Positions 1-8,437 of a stretch of DNA of 64,000 nt are shown one piece after another (the first letter of the stretch is position 1; every line of letters begins with the position of its first letter). The notes below the pieces were generated by a model. The model was given only the letters and a program-made list of their open reading frames with translations. It searched no databases and had not been told where the DNA came from. The translations under genes were made by a program, and so were the position numbers. Origin of the DNA: Acidocella sp. 20-57-95 (GTDB lineage Bacteria > Pseudomonadota > Alphaproteobacteria > Acetobacterales > Acetobacteraceae); the NCBI GenBank assembly GCA_002255575.1, contig NCAT01000008.1:1-64000 (forward strand), read 5' to 3'.

Positions 1-99
1 ATCCCATTAACCGCCTCAGCGAACTTCTCCCGTGGAACCGGACCAAATCAGAAAACAGCCCAACACCATAAGCTCACGCGGTCGTTGGCTGACGCTTAC
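1..99 (+). mobile_element. Right end of an IS66-like insertion sequence (partial)
   Basis: Positions 87-99 read ggctgacgcttac, whose reverse complement begins GTAAGCG, the usual start of IS66-family terminal inverted repeats. The reading frame just inside (3-71) ends PINRLSELLPWN plus a short tail, resembling the C-terminus of IS66 transposases. The coding frame of the neighbouring HD-domain gene becomes recognisable immediately after position 99, so the element appears to have inserted into that gene. The left end and the 8-bp target duplication lie outside the window and cannot be checked. Confidence 0.6.
3..71 (+). CDS. IS66-family transposase, C-terminal tail only
   Basis: The window opens inside this frame. 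The visible residues are PINRLSELLPWNRTKSENSP followed by TP and a TAA stop. The segment INRLxELLPWN is typical of the IS66 transposase C-terminal element (IS66_C). It would be the DDE transposase acting on the element ends. The rest of the gene is upstream of the window. The call rests on about 22 residues and the adjacent terminal repeat. Confidence 0.5.
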   Translation, partial: PINRLSELLPWNRTKSENSPTP

Positions 100-1240
100 T
101 GAGATTGGTCCAACATATGATGAAAAGCGGGCCGAAGTGGCGATCATTGCAGCCTTACTGCACGACGTCGGACATGGGCCTTTCAGTCATACTTTTGAAA
201 CCGTGCAGCAGTCGTTAGGCGTTCGCAAGCATCATGAGAAATGGACGGCTGAGATCATTCGGAACACTTCTGGAGCAATCCAGCCCTTACTTGAGACTTA
301 TTGGTCAGAAGGTGGATTTTGCGACGCTGTAGCTGATCTTCTTGAGGCGGAAGATCCAACAGATATTTATCATGCCGTAGTTTCAAGCTCATTTGATGCT
401 GATAGATTGGACTACTTGCGCCGTGATCGTCTGATGACAGGTACTGGTGCTGGAGCTATTGATTTTGATTGGTTGATGGAGAATGTTCGCGTTGGTAAAA
501 TTGCGATTGAGGCCCCAGATGGTGATGGTGATGAGCACAGCGTTAAAGTTGAAACTTTTTGCATTGACATGAAAGCACTGCCGGCTGCGGAACAATTTCT
601 CCTTGCTCGTTATACTCTTCATGAGCAAGTCTATTTTCACAAGACAACTCGCTGCATAGAACACATGATAGCTAAATTATTGGGTTTGATAGCAGAACAT
701 GCAGCGCAACCAACTAGCGTTGCGCAGACCGGATTAGATATTAGTCATCCGCTAATCAGCTTCTTCAAGCCGGATAATTCTAATTTGACAACATATTTAG
801 CGCTGGATGATGTCGTGATTACCGGTGCATTGGAAGAACTGAGCAAAGCGTCAGATATACGAATTGCAGATTTGGCAGAGCGCTTGCGTAACCGTCATCT
901 ATACAAAACATTAGATGTGGCTGCAACCTTTGGCTATGATCCTGGTGTACAGGTGGCAAAAGTACGATGGATTAATAAAAAGTTTTCGGAGAAGCTAGCA
1001 TGCAAAACAGTTATCTTGGACGAAGGTGCTTCGATCAATATCTATACGCAAATCGGCGGCGATGATGAGCGTGCCCATAAAAAATTACATATTCTCGACC
1101 CAAAGGAAGGGCCAGTCGAGATTACTAAGATGTCTTCCATCATTCGTCCGTTAAGTGAAGCAAAGAAAAAATTCACTCGTTACTATTTTGAGTCTGGGAG
1201 TGATCGTAATCATGCGTCACCAGCAAAAGGGGAAATATAA
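32..1240 (+). CDS. HD-domain phosphohydrolase (COG1078/YwfO-like), 5' end lost to IS insertion
   Basis: A predicted metal-dependent phosphohydrolase of the dNTPase/SAMHD1-like HD superfamily. The metal-binding HD motif is clear in LLHDVGHGPFSHTFE, about 30 residues after the junction, and SSSFDADRLDYLRRDRL further on matches the second conserved metal/nucleotide region of COG1078 proteins. The family normally has about 50 more N-terminal residues (a DPxHG...QLG segment and a first conserved His), which are missing. The GTG at 32 lies inside the IS66-like end, and authentic codons begin near 101. The gene is therefore 5'-truncated and probably inactive unless the IS supplies translation. A small YwgA-like gene follows after 2 nt, indicating an operon. 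AT content is higher than in the urease genes downstream. Confidence 0.75.
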   Translation: MEPDQIRKQPNTISSRGRWLTLTEIGPTYDEKRAEVAIIAALLHDVGHGPFSHTFETVQQSLGVRKHHEKWTAEIIRNTSGAIQPLLETYWSEGGFCDAVADLLEAEDPTDIYHAVVSSSFDADRLDYLRRDRLMTGTGAGAIDFDWLMENVRVGKIAIEAPDGDGDEHSVKVETFCIDMKALPAAEQFLLARYTLHEQVYFHKTTRCIEHMIAKLLGLIAEHAAQPTSVAQTGLDISHPLISFFKPDNSNLTTYLALDDVVITGALEELSKASDIRIADLAERLRNRHLYKTLDVAATFGYDPGVQVAKVRWINKKFSEKLACKTVILDEGASINIYTQIGGDDERAHKKLHILDPKEGPVEITKMSSIIRPLSEAKKKFTRYYFESGSDRNHASPAKGEI

Positions 1241-1242
1241 TA

Positions 1243-1767
1243 ATGGACCGTGAGGATATTGTTGTTGCAGTGGTAGCTGCGGCAGGCGGCACCCTAACTA
1301 GTCGAGTAAGACTACAAAAAACTATCTACTTACTAGATCAGCTTAACCTGAAAAGTGGCTTTTCCTTCGAATATTATCACTATGGGCCGTTTTCACGCGA
1401 CCTGGACAACGCAACCGCTGATGCAAAGGCGCTTGGCAAAATTAAAGAGGATATAAGGCATAGGCAAAGTGACGGCGCGGCTTTTAGCGTATTTTCGCTT
1501 TGTGAGGAACAAAATGCTAAAGCCCATGGTGAACTAGGTGCAGAACAAATTACTAAATTGACTCGTGAGTTCAGCGAAACCAATGTCACGGTTCTGGAGC
1601 TTGCTGCAACGATCAATTGGCTATGTGAAGCTGAACATTGTGCGGATTGGAATGCTGAGGTTACCAAGCGCAAAGGTGTGAAGGTTCAAGGGGGTAAGCT
1701 TCAAAAGGCCGTTGAGTTGTTAACCAAGATTGGTTTGTCACCGAGGCCGATCGAAGTGGGGGCTTAG
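1243..1767 (+). CDS. YwgA-like small protein paired with the HD phosphohydrolase
   Basis: 174 residues, starting 2 nt after the HD gene, so translation is probably coupled. The segments RVRLQKTIYLLDQL and FEYYHYGPFSRDLDNA match the helical pattern seen in YwgA-type proteins and, more distantly, in Panacea/DUF4065 (SocA-like) proteins, where LQKLlYL...YGPYS is the hallmark. The biochemical function of YwgA is not established. Panacea domains act as antitoxins in some toxin-antitoxin pairs. As I recall, B. subtilis also has ywfO (HD phosphohydrolase) beside ywgA, so the pairing looks ancient. A partner or antitoxin role is inferred. Base composition is lower in GC than the urease operon, suggesting separate ancestry. 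Confidence 0.55.
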   Translation: MDREDIVVAVVAAAGGTLTSRVRLQKTIYLLDQLNLKSGFSFEYYHYGPFSRDLDNATADAKALGKIKEDIRHRQSDGAAFSVFSLCEEQNAKAHGELGAEQITKLTREFSETNVTVLELAATINWLCEAEHCADWNAEVTKRKGVKVQGGKLQKAVELLTKIGLSPRPIEVGA

Positions 1768-2157
1768 ATTAACATAGAATGAATTTATAATTGCAAATAT
1801 TACATTCCAGTTCTGAGTAACATAGGAAGTTGTTTGCCTCGTACGGTTGTCTGAGCTGTCGATTTTTGGCCCCAATTGCTTCAATGTGTTGATCAGTGAT
1901 TGTTGTTGTCAGATCGGCTAATTGGTAAATAACAGTAAACGCCTTCCTTAAATCGTCGTAAAAATTAGCCCGAAAGAAGCAAATCAAGTTGGTATCGTGC
2001 CCCCGCAACCAACTTCATAACCATCCTGCGGGGTCCGCGGTGGTCTATGCGGCGGGTTGATTGGTTCAAGGTTTTCAAGTTCAGTCAATATAAGCGACTG
2101 ATCGTCTCGGGTATTTTGCGTATTGTGGAACCCGCTACTCTCGCGTCTTATCGCGCT
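1768..2157. other. Intergenic region upstream of ureD
   Basis: There is no convincing gene between the YwgA-like stop and the preferred ureD start. An open frame continuous with ureD extends up to an ATG at 2047, but its first 37 codons lack ureD-like composition or conservation. The region should carry the urease operon promoter, although no clear -35/-10 pair was recognised. It also holds the short tRNA-fMet-like stretch noted separately. Confidence 0.5.
1998..2012 (+). other. Possible tRNA-fMet 3'-end remnant (att-like)
   Basis: gtgcccccgcaacca ends with a 12-nt match to the acceptor/CCA end of bacterial initiator tRNA (CCCCCGCAACCA). The bases before it match the T-arm only weakly. tRNA 3' ends are common integration targets, and this one separates the IS-damaged HD/YwgA patch from the urease operon. 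No integrase gene or complete tRNA is visible here, and a chance match is possible. Confidence 0.25.
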
Positions 2158-3030
2158 ATGGATATTGCCGCCCTTGGGGAACGACCCGCCATCCTGCCAG
2201 ACGCGCTGCCCGATGCGCCGCAGCGAGGGGTGGGCAGCCTGTCGCTGTCGTTCCGCCGCGCCTGGCCGCAAGGCAACACGCGGATTGAGCGGTTTTATCA
2301 GGAAGGCTGCCTGAAGGCCCGGCTGCCGCGCATCACCGCTGCTGAGGATTGCGAGGCCGTGCTGATGAATATCTCCGGCGGTATTGCCGGTGGCGACGTG
2401 CTGGAAACTTCGCTGGAGGTAACAGCGGGGGCGCGCGCCTGCGTGGCGGGCCAAGCGGCGGAGCGTGTATATAGGGCGCTCGGCGGCGTGCCGGCTGAAT
2501 TGACCACGCGGATTACACTGGGGCCGGATGCCAGCCTCGATTATCTGCCGCAGGAAGCCATTTTGTTCGACGGGTTTGCCCTGTGCCGGACCCTGGATGT
2601 CGCGCTTGATGAGACCGCCCGCTATCTGGGGGTCGAGAGCCTGGTATTTGGGCGGCAAGCGATGGGTGAGCGGCTGGGCAGCGGAATGCTGCGCGACCGG
2701 ATCACCATCCGCCGCAACGGCAAGGTGATTTTGCAGGACATGACGCGGCTGGATGGGGATGTAACCAATATTTTGGCGCGCAAGGCGGTGGGTGCCGGTG
2801 CGTTGGCGGTGGCCACCATGATCCGTGCCGCGCCGGATGCGGTGGGGCTGCTGGACCCTGTGCGCGCCGCACTGGTGGATACTGGGTGCGACGCCGGCGC
2901 CTCGATGGTGGAGGGCGTGCTGGTTGCCCGCCTGCTGGCGCCCTCATCGCAAATTCTGCGCCGGGCGATTGTCAAAATTCTGATGCTGTGCCGCAATGGC
3001 CAGGCCTTGCCGCGGGTGTGGCAGAGCTGA
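2158..3030 (+). CDS. ureD: Urease accessory protein UreD
   Basis: UreD (UreH) is the scaffold that binds apo-urease and, with UreF and UreG, allows carbamylation of the active-site lysine and Ni insertion. Family hallmarks are [13 protein letters not shown], a glycine-rich [18 protein letters not shown], and [10 protein letters not shown]. From the ATG at 2158 the protein is 290 residues, the usual size. An upstream in-frame ATG at 2047 would add 37 residues without UreD character, and neither start has a strong ribosome-binding site. The first gene of the ureDABCEFG run, it lies 19 nt ahead of ureA. Confidence 0.92.
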   Translation: MDIAALGERPAILPDALPDAPQRGVGSLSLSFRRAWPQGNTRIERFYQEGCLKARLPRITAAEDCEAVLMNISGGIAGGDVLETSLEVTAGARACVAGQAAERVYRALGGVPAELTTRITLGPDASLDYLPQEAILFDGFALCRTLDVALDETARYLGVESLVFGRQAMGERLGSGMLRDRITIRRNGKVILQDMTRLDGDVTNILARKAVGAGALAVATMIRAAPDAVGLLDPVRAALVDTGCDAGASMVEGVLVARLLAPSSQILRRAIVKILMLCRNGQALPRVWQS

Positions 3031-3049
3031 ACGAACGGGGAGTGACGCG

Positions 3050-3352
3050 GTGAATCTGACGCCGAGGGAAAAGGACAAGCTGTTGATATCGGTTGCCGCA
3101 ATGGTGGCGCGCAACCGGCTAACCCGGGGGGTGAAGCTGAATTACCCGGAAGCGATCGCGCTGATCACGGATTTCGTGGTCGAGGGCGCGCGCGACGGGC
3201 GCCGGGTGGCGGATTTGATGGAAGCGGGCGCCCATGTGGTGACCCGTGAACAGGTGATGGAAGGGGTGGCGGAAATGATCGCGGATGTGCAGGTCGAGGC
3301 AACCTTTCCGGACGGCACCAAGCTCGTCACCGTGCATGAGCCGATCCGATGA
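3050..3352 (+). CDS. ureA: Urease gamma subunit UreA
   Basis: The 100-residue gamma subunit of the cytoplasmic urease (alpha-beta-gamma)3, which hydrolyses urea to ammonia and carbamate. It begins [12 protein letters not shown], the canonical start, from a GTG at 3050 preceded by ggggag about 7 nt upstream. An earlier in-frame codon at 2996 would add a non-conserved stretch overlapping ureD. Conserved [24 protein letters not shown] and [20 protein letters not shown] are present. The stop overlaps the ureB start (ATGA). Confidence 0.97.
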   Translation: MNLTPREKDKLLISVAAMVARNRLTRGVKLNYPEAIALITDFVVEGARDGRRVADLMEAGAHVVTREQVMEGVAEMIADVQVEATFPDGTKLVTVHEPIR

Positions 3353-3657
3353 TCCCGGGCGAGGTAATCGTCCAGCCGGGTGAGCTGGAACTGAATGCGG
3401 GGCTGCCGCGTCTGAGCATGACAGTGGCCAATACGGGTGACCGGCCGATACAGGTGGGCAGCCATTATCATTTTGCTGAAACCAATGGCGCGCTGGCATT
3501 TGACCGCAAAGCCGCGAACGGCATGCGGCTGGATATCGCCGCTGGCACCGCCATTCGGTTTGAGCCCGGGCAGAGCCGCGAGGTGGTGTTGATCCCGCTT
3601 GGCGGGGCACGCCGGGTGGTTGGGTTCCGTGGGCTGGTGATGGGAGATATCGCTTAA
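3349..3657 (+). CDS. ureB: Urease beta subunit UreB
   Basis: 102 residues, the standard length for a separate bacterial beta subunit. It begins MIPGEV and carries the conserved [19 protein letters not shown] and [21 protein letters not shown] segments. UreB forms a beta-rich structure that packs on UreC and does not carry catalytic residues. It overlaps ureA by 4 nt (ATGA), and its stop abuts the ureC start, consistent with one polycistronic message and stoichiometric synthesis. Confidence 0.97.
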   Translation: MIPGEVIVQPGELELNAGLPRLSMTVANTGDRPIQVGSHYHFAETNGALAFDRKAANGMRLDIAAGTAIRFEPGQSREVVLIPLGGARRVVGFRGLVMGDIA

Positions 3658-5364
3658 ATGGCGCGGATCAGCCGGCAGGCTTATGCGGATATGTTTGGCC
3701 CCACCACGGGCGATCGGATGCGCCTTGCGGATACGGCGTTGTTCATCGAGATCGAAAAGGATTTCACCACCTACGGCGATGAGGTGAAATTCGGCGGCGG
3801 CAAGGTCATCCGTGACGGGATGGGGCAGTCCCAGCTCAGCAACGCGCAGGGTGCGGTGGATACGGTCATCACCAACGCGGTGATCATCGACCATTGGGGG
3901 ATTGTGAAGGCTGATATCGGGCTGGTCGGCGGGCGGATTAAAGCCATCGGCAAGGCAGGTAATCCGGATATTCAGTCGGGCGTGAATATCATTATCGGGC
4001 CGGGGACCGAGGTGATTGCGGGCGAGGGCAAAATTATCACCGCCGGCGGCATCGATGCCCATATTCACTTCATCTGCCCGCAGCAGGTGGAAGAGGCGTT
4101 GGCCAGTGGCGTGACCACCATGGTCGGCGGCGGCACCGGCCCTGCCACCGGCACGGCGGCCACCACCTGCACGCCGGGGCCGTTTCATCTGGCGCGCATG
4201 TTACAGGCGGCGGAAGCATTTCCGGTCAATTTGGCATTTGCGGGCAAGGGCAACGCCTCGCACCCTGCCGCGCTGGAGGAAATGGTGCGGGCAGGGGCGT
4301 CGTCCCTCAAGCTGCATGAGGATTGGGGCACCACACCGGCGGCGATTGATTGCTGTTTGAGTGTGGCGGACCGGTTTGATGTGCAGGTGATGCTGCATTC
4401 GGACACGCTGAATGAAAGCGGATTTGTTGAGGATACGATTGCGGCTTTCAAAGGCCGTACGATCCATGCGTTCCATACTGAAGGTGCGGGTGGCGGCCAC
4501 GCGCCGGATATTATCCGGCTGGCCGGCATCGCCAACGTGCTGCCAAGTTCCACCAACCCGACGCGGCCTTACACGGTGAATACGCTCGATGAGCATTTGG
4601 ATATGCTGATGGTGTGTCACCATTTGGACCCGTCGATCCCGGAGGATCTGGCGTTCGCGGAAAGCCGCATCCGGCGCGAGACGATTGCAGCCGAGGATAT
4701 TCTGCACGATATCGGCGCGCTTTCGATGATGTCCTCGGATAGTCAGGCGATGGGCCGGGTGGGCGAGGTGATTATCCGCACCTGGCAGACAGCGCATAAA
4801 ATGAAAACTCAGCGCGGCGCGCTGGCGGGTGATGGTTTGGCCGATAATCACCGGGTGAAGCGTTATGTGGCGAAATACACCATCAACCCGGCGATTGCGC
4901 AGGGTATGGCCACGCATATCGGCTCGGTAGAGCCGGGCAAGCTGGCGGATTTGGTGTTGTGGTCGCCGGCGTTTTTCGGCGTGAAGCCGGACTTGGTGAT
5001 CAAGAGCGGCAGCATCGTGATGGCGGCGATGGGCGACCCGAATGCCTCCATCCCCACCCCGCAGCCGGTGCATTACCGGCCGATGTTTGGGGCGTATGGG
5101 CGGGCGCTGGTGGAAGGCTCGTTATTGTTTGTTTCAGGCGCGGCCTTGGATGCTGACCTGGGGCGGACATTGGGGCTGACGCGGCCACTCGCGGCGGTGA
5201 GCAATACGCGCAGCGGTATTGGTAAAGCCTCGATGATCCATAATGGCGCGACACCGGTGATCGAGGTGAATCCGGAAACCTATGAAGTGCGGGCGGACGG
5301 CGAGCTGCTGATTTGCGAACCCGCGGAAACTTTGCCGATGGCGCAACGGTATTTTCTGTTTTGA
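3658..5364 (+). CDS. ureC: Urease alpha (catalytic) subunit UreC
   Basis: The 568-residue catalytic subunit with the di-nickel site. All key residues are visible: Ni ligands H135 and H137 in DAHIHFICP, carbamylated K218 and H220 in SLKLHEDWG, Ni ligands H247 (MLHSDTLNE) and H273 (HTEGAGGGH), the mobile-flap C320/H321 in MVCHHLDPS, and D361 in [11 protein letters not shown]. Length and order are typical of bacterial amidohydrolase-fold ureases, so the enzyme should be active once matured by UreDEFG. The stop TGA overlaps the proposed TTG start of ureE. Confidence 0.98.
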   Translation: MARISRQAYADMFGPTTGDRMRLADTALFIEIEKDFTTYGDEVKFGGGKVIRDGMGQSQLSNAQGAVDTVITNAVIIDHWGIVKADIGLVGGRIKAIGKAGNPDIQSGVNIIIGPGTEVIAGEGKIITAGGIDAHIHFICPQQVEEALASGVTTMVGGGTGPATGTAATTCTPGPFHLARMLQAAEAFPVNLAFAGKGNASHPAALEEMVRAGASSLKLHEDWGTTPAAIDCCLSVADRFDVQVMLHSDTLNESGFVEDTIAAFKGRTIHAFHTEGAGGGHAPDIIRLAGIANVLPSSTNPTRPYTVNTLDEHLDMLMVCHHLDPSIPEDLAFAESRIRRETIAAEDILHDIGALSMMSSDSQAMGRVGEVIIRTWQTAHKMKTQRGALAGDGLADNHRVKRYVAKYTINPAIAQGMATHIGSVEPGKLADLVLWSPAFFGVKPDLVIKSGSIVMAAMGDPNASIPTPQPVHYRPMFGAYGRALVEGSLLFVSGAALDADLGRTLGLTRPLAAVSNTRSGIGKASMIHNGATPVIEVNPETYEVRADGELLICEPAETLPMAQRYFLF

Positions 5365-5801
5365 CCCTGCGTGCTGTGGCGGTGCGCCGGGCCGGGCAGT
5401 GGCCGGTGGCAGAGATGCGTGACGAGGTGGTGTTCGACCATGACCAGCGTTACCGGCGGCGGATGCGCTTCACCGCCATCGGCGGCGTGGATGTGCTGCT
5501 GGATTTGCCGGAAGCCGTGCAGGTGCGCGACGGTGACGCGTATGAATTGGCGGAGGGCGGTTTTATCCGCGTGCGGGCAATCGCTGAGCCGTTGCTGGAC
5601 GTGACGGCGGCGGATGCGGATAATTTGGCAGTGCTGGCCTGGCATATCGGCAACCGGCACCTGGCGGCGCAGTTTCTGCCGGGCCGGTTGAGGCTGCTGG
5701 ATGACCATGTGATCGCCGCGATGCTGACCCAGCTTGGCGGCACGGTGGTGCGTTTGACCGCGCCATTCGACCCCGAGCAGGGTGCTTATCATCATGGATG
5801 A
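5361..5801 (+). CDS. ureE: Urease nickel metallochaperone UreE
   Basis: UreE delivers nickel to the UreG/UreD/UreF-apourease complex. The homologous region starts [11 protein letters not shown] and includes [26 protein letters not shown], the conserved [13 protein letters not shown] and DDHVIAAML. The C-terminus has only a short YHHG rather than a long His-rich tail. The start is inferred as TTG at 5361, overlapping the ureC stop as TTGA. The open frame extends further into ureC (5313), but those residues are not UreE-like. About 146 residues from this start. Confidence 0.9.
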   Translation: MTLRAVAVRRAGQWPVAEMRDEVVFDHDQRYRRRMRFTAIGGVDVLLDLPEAVQVRDGDAYELAEGGFIRVRAIAEPLLDVTAADADNLAVLAWHIGNRHLAAQFLPGRLRLLDDHVIAAMLTQLGGTVVRLTAPFDPEQGAYHHG

Positions 5802-6465
5802 TGGCATCGCGCTATTGCGATTGATGACGTGGCTGTCTCCGGCGTTTCCGACCGGCGGGTTTGCCTATTCGCACGGGCTGGAATGGAGCGTGGAAGCGGG
5901 TGACATCACCGGCGAGACGACGCTGACTGACTGGGCGGATGATGTATTGCACCATGGCGGGCTGTGGAGCGATGCGATTTTACTGCGCCATGCGCAGCGC
6001 GCGGCAAAATCCGGCCGGGATGATGAGTTGCGGGCGGTGGCGGCATTGGCGGCGGCGCTGACGGCTTCTGCCGAGCGGCGGCTGGAAACATTGGCGCAAG
6101 GAACGGCGTTTGTGATGGCGGCTAAGCCTTGGGCGTGTGGCAAGCTGGATGTATTTGGTGGTGCACCTGTTGCCTATCCGGTCGCGGTGGGGGCGTTGGC
6201 GGGTTATCTGGTGGTCGACGAGGATGCTGTGTTGCTGGCGTTTCTGCATGCGGCGACAGCAAATTTGGTATCGGCGGGGTTGCGCCTGATTCCGTTGGGG
6301 CAGGATGCCGGCTTGCGCGTGCAGGCGGCGTTGGAGCCGGCGCTGCTGGCAGTTGTGGCAGCCACCAAAAATGCCGGGTTGGACGAGCTGGGCGGTGCCG
6401 CCTGGCGCAGCGAAATCGCCGCGATGAAACATGAAACACAATATACGAGGTTGTTCCGAACATGA
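5794..6465 (+). CDS. ureF: Urease accessory protein UreF
   Basis: The all-helical UreF binds UreD on apo-urease and recruits UreG, acting as a fidelity factor in GTP-dependent activation. The N-terminus [20 protein letters not shown] followed by [11 protein letters not shown] is a clear family signature. The ATG at 5794 is preferred over a GTG at 5782 because gagcagg lies about 10 nt upstream. It overlaps ureE by 8 nt and ends with an ATGA overlap on ureG, so the accessory genes are probably translationally coupled. Confidence 0.93.
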   Translation: MDDGIALLRLMTWLSPAFPTGGFAYSHGLEWSVEAGDITGETTLTDWADDVLHHGGLWSDAILLRHAQRAAKSGRDDELRAVAALAAALTASAERRLETLAQGTAFVMAAKPWACGKLDVFGGAPVAYPVAVGALAGYLVVDEDAVLLAFLHAATANLVSAGLRLIPLGQDAGLRVQAALEPALLAVVAATKNAGLDELGGAAWRSEIAAMKHETQYTRLFRT

Positions 6466-7094
6466 GTTCTTCTAAAAATGGTCCCTTCCGTGTTGGCATT
6501 GGCGGCCCGGTTGGATCTGGCAAAACCGCGTTGATGGATGCGCTGTGCCGGGTGTTCCGCGACAAGTATGAGATCGCGGCGATCACCAACGATATTTACA
6601 CCAAGGAGGATGCCGAGTTTTTAACCCGCGCCGGGTCGCTGGTGCCGGAGCGTATTATGGGCATTGAAACCGGTGGTTGTCCGCATACGGCGATTCGCGA
6701 AGATGCCAGCATCAATCTGGCCGGGGTCGCGCAATTATGTAAGCAGTTTCCAGGGCTGGATCTCATGCTGATCGAAAGTGGCGGCGATAATCTGGCGGCG
6801 ACGTTCAGCCCGGAACTGGCGGACATGACCATCTATGTCATCGATGTTTCGGCCGGTGATAAAATTCCCCGCAAAGGCGGCCCCGGCATTACCAAGAGCG
6901 ATCTGCTGGTGATCAACAAGATCGACCTTGCCCCCCTGGTTGGCGCCAGCCTGGAGGTGATGGACCGTGACGCCAAGCGTATGCGTGGTGAACGGCCGTT
7001 CGTGTTTGCCAATATCCGCGCGGGCAAGGGCGTGGCCGAGATTGCAGCCTTTGTGGAGGCGCGCGGCGGGCTGACTACGTCAAACAGCTTATAG
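6462..7094 (+). CDS. ureG: Urease accessory GTPase UreG
   Basis: A SIMIBI-class GTPase that couples GTP hydrolysis to nickel transfer. The P-loop GGPVGSGKT is at residues 14-22, the invariant metal-binding CPH is at 73-75 in [15 protein letters not shown], and [11 protein letters not shown] gives the guanine-specificity NKxD motif. Its 210 residues are typical. There is no N-terminal His-rich stretch, so nickel storage is not built in. Last of the ure genes; 74 nt separate it from urtA. Confidence 0.97.
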   Translation: MSSSKNGPFRVGIGGPVGSGKTALMDALCRVFRDKYEIAAITNDIYTKEDAEFLTRAGSLVPERIMGIETGGCPHTAIREDASINLAGVAQLCKQFPGLDLMLIESGGDNLAATFSPELADMTIYVIDVSAGDKIPRKGGPGITKSDLLVINKIDLAPLVGASLEVMDRDAKRMRGERPFVFANIRAGKGVAEIAAFVEARGGLTTSNSL

Positions 7095-7168
7095 CCCTGC
7101 CTGTCATCGCTGGTTAGGTTTTGCCTACGAAATACTTTCGGCAAACTTAGCCACGACAGGAGAGCTTT

Positions 7169-8368
7169 ATGCAGCTTAAAAAAACCGGATTTGCAACATT
7201 ATTAATGGCAGCGACCATGCTGAGCGGCGCGGCACCGGCGCTTGCCGACGGCACCGTGAAAGTGGGCGTTCTGCAATCACTCAGCGGCACCATGGCGATT
7301 TCCGAAGTGCCGCTGGAAGATGCCGAATTGCTGGCGATCAGCCAGATCAACGCCAGCGGCGGCGTGCTGGGCAAGCAGATCGTGTCCGTTGAAGAAGACG
7401 GCGCGTCCGATCCCTCGACCTTTGCGCAGAAAGCCACCAAGCTGATCCAGGAAGACAAGGTTGTCACCGTATTCGGCGGCTGGACCTCCTCAAGCCGTAA
7501 AGCCATGCTGCCGGTGTTCCAGCGTTTGCATAATCTGCTGTGGTATCCTGTGCAGTTTGAAGGCAATGAGTGTTCCCCGAACATTATGTATTCGGGCGCT
7601 CAGCCCAACCAGCAGGCGCTGCCGGCTCTCACCTGGGCTGAAGAAAAGGGCTATAAGAGCTACTTCCTGATTGGTTCGGATTATGTTTATCCACGTACCG
7701 CCAATTTGATTTTGAAGAAGCATATCGCGCATGATGGCATGACGCTTTCTGGCGAAGAATATGTGCCGCTCGGCGGAACCGATTTCAGCTCGATTATTGC
7801 GGAAATTCAAAAGAGCAAGCCAGATGTGATCATTAACACGCTGAACGGCGATTCCAACGTGTCGTTCTTCAAGCAGTTGGCCGCCGCCGGTATGACGCCG
7901 GACAAATTGCCGGTGATGAGCTTCTCAATCGCCGAGCCGGAAGCCAAGGCGATGGGGCCGAGCCTGCTCGCGGGCAGCTACACGTCCTGGAATTATTTCC
8001 AGAGCCTGCCTGGCCCTACCAATGCGGCGTTCGTGTCGGCCTATAAAGCCAAGTACGGTGCGGATGCGGTGGTTGATGACCCCATGGTTCATGGCTACGA
8101 GGACGTTTATGAATGGGCCGCTGCGGTGAAGAAAGCTGGTACGTTTGAGCCAACTGCCGTGCGTAACGCTGCTGTCGCCTTGGGCTTTGAAGACAGCCCG
8201 CTTGGCAGCGTGAAGTTTGCGAAGAACCAGAGCATGGTGCAGACCGGCTATATCGGCCAATTGCAGCCGGATGGCCAGTTCAAGATCATCTGGCAGTCGC
8301 CGGGGCCGATCATGCCGGAGCCGTATGATCCGCTGACCTTCCCAGGCAAGACCTGCAACCTTCACTAA
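7169..8368 (+). CDS. urtA: Urea ABC transporter substrate-binding protein UrtA
   Basis: The periplasmic binding protein of the high-affinity urea importer UrtABCDE. A Sec signal peptide (KKTGFATLLMAATMLSGAAP, cleavage near ALA-DG) precedes the type I binding fold: VKVGVLQSLSGTMAISE, DAELLAISQINASGGVLG, FGGWTSSSRKAMLPVFQ. The segment WYPVQFEGNECSPNIMY is characteristic of UrtA within the larger amino-acid binding family. A GAGAG site precedes the ATG. Located directly after ureG, it links urea import and hydrolysis. A strong hairpin follows, as expected for a binding protein made in excess over its permease. Confidence 0.96.
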   Translation: MQLKKTGFATLLMAATMLSGAAPALADGTVKVGVLQSLSGTMAISEVPLEDAELLAISQINASGGVLGKQIVSVEEDGASDPSTFAQKATKLIQEDKVVTVFGGWTSSSRKAMLPVFQRLHNLLWYPVQFEGNECSPNIMYSGAQPNQQALPALTWAEEKGYKSYFLIGSDYVYPRTANLILKKHIAHDGMTLSGEEYVPLGGTDFSSIIAEIQKSKPDVIINTLNGDSNVSFFKQLAAAGMTPDKLPVMSFSIAEPEAKAMGPSLLAGSYTSWNYFQSLPGPTNAAFVSAYKAKYGADAVVDDPMVHGYEDVYEWAAAVKKAGTFEPTAVRNAAVALGFEDSPLGSVKFAKNQSMVQTGYIGQLQPDGQFKIIWQSPGPIMPEPYDPLTFPGKTCNLH

Positions 8369-8380
8369 TCACTAAATATC

Positions 8381-8413
8381 CGGCGCGTGGCGGTTTAGGC
8401 CCGCCACGCGCCG
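8381..8413 (+). promoter_or_regulatory. Strong intercistronic hairpin between urtA and urtB
   Basis: cggcgcgtggcgg (8381-8393) and ccgccacgcgccg (8401-8413) are perfect inverted repeats of 13 bp around a 7-nt loop, extendable by a further C-G pair. There is no following T-run, so it is more likely an mRNA-stabilising or partial attenuation element than a full Rho-independent terminator. This fits high expression of the binding protein relative to urtBCDE. Confidence 0.8.
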
Positions 8414-8437
8414 GGCTTCATTATAAAGGCCCGCGAT

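Noticed and set aside
3142..5073. Long minus-strand open frames (up to about 350 codons) across the urease genes
   Set aside because: They are antisense to ureB and ureC, have low-complexity His/Arg/Pro-rich translations and no ribosome-binding sites. They arise from strong GC codon bias.
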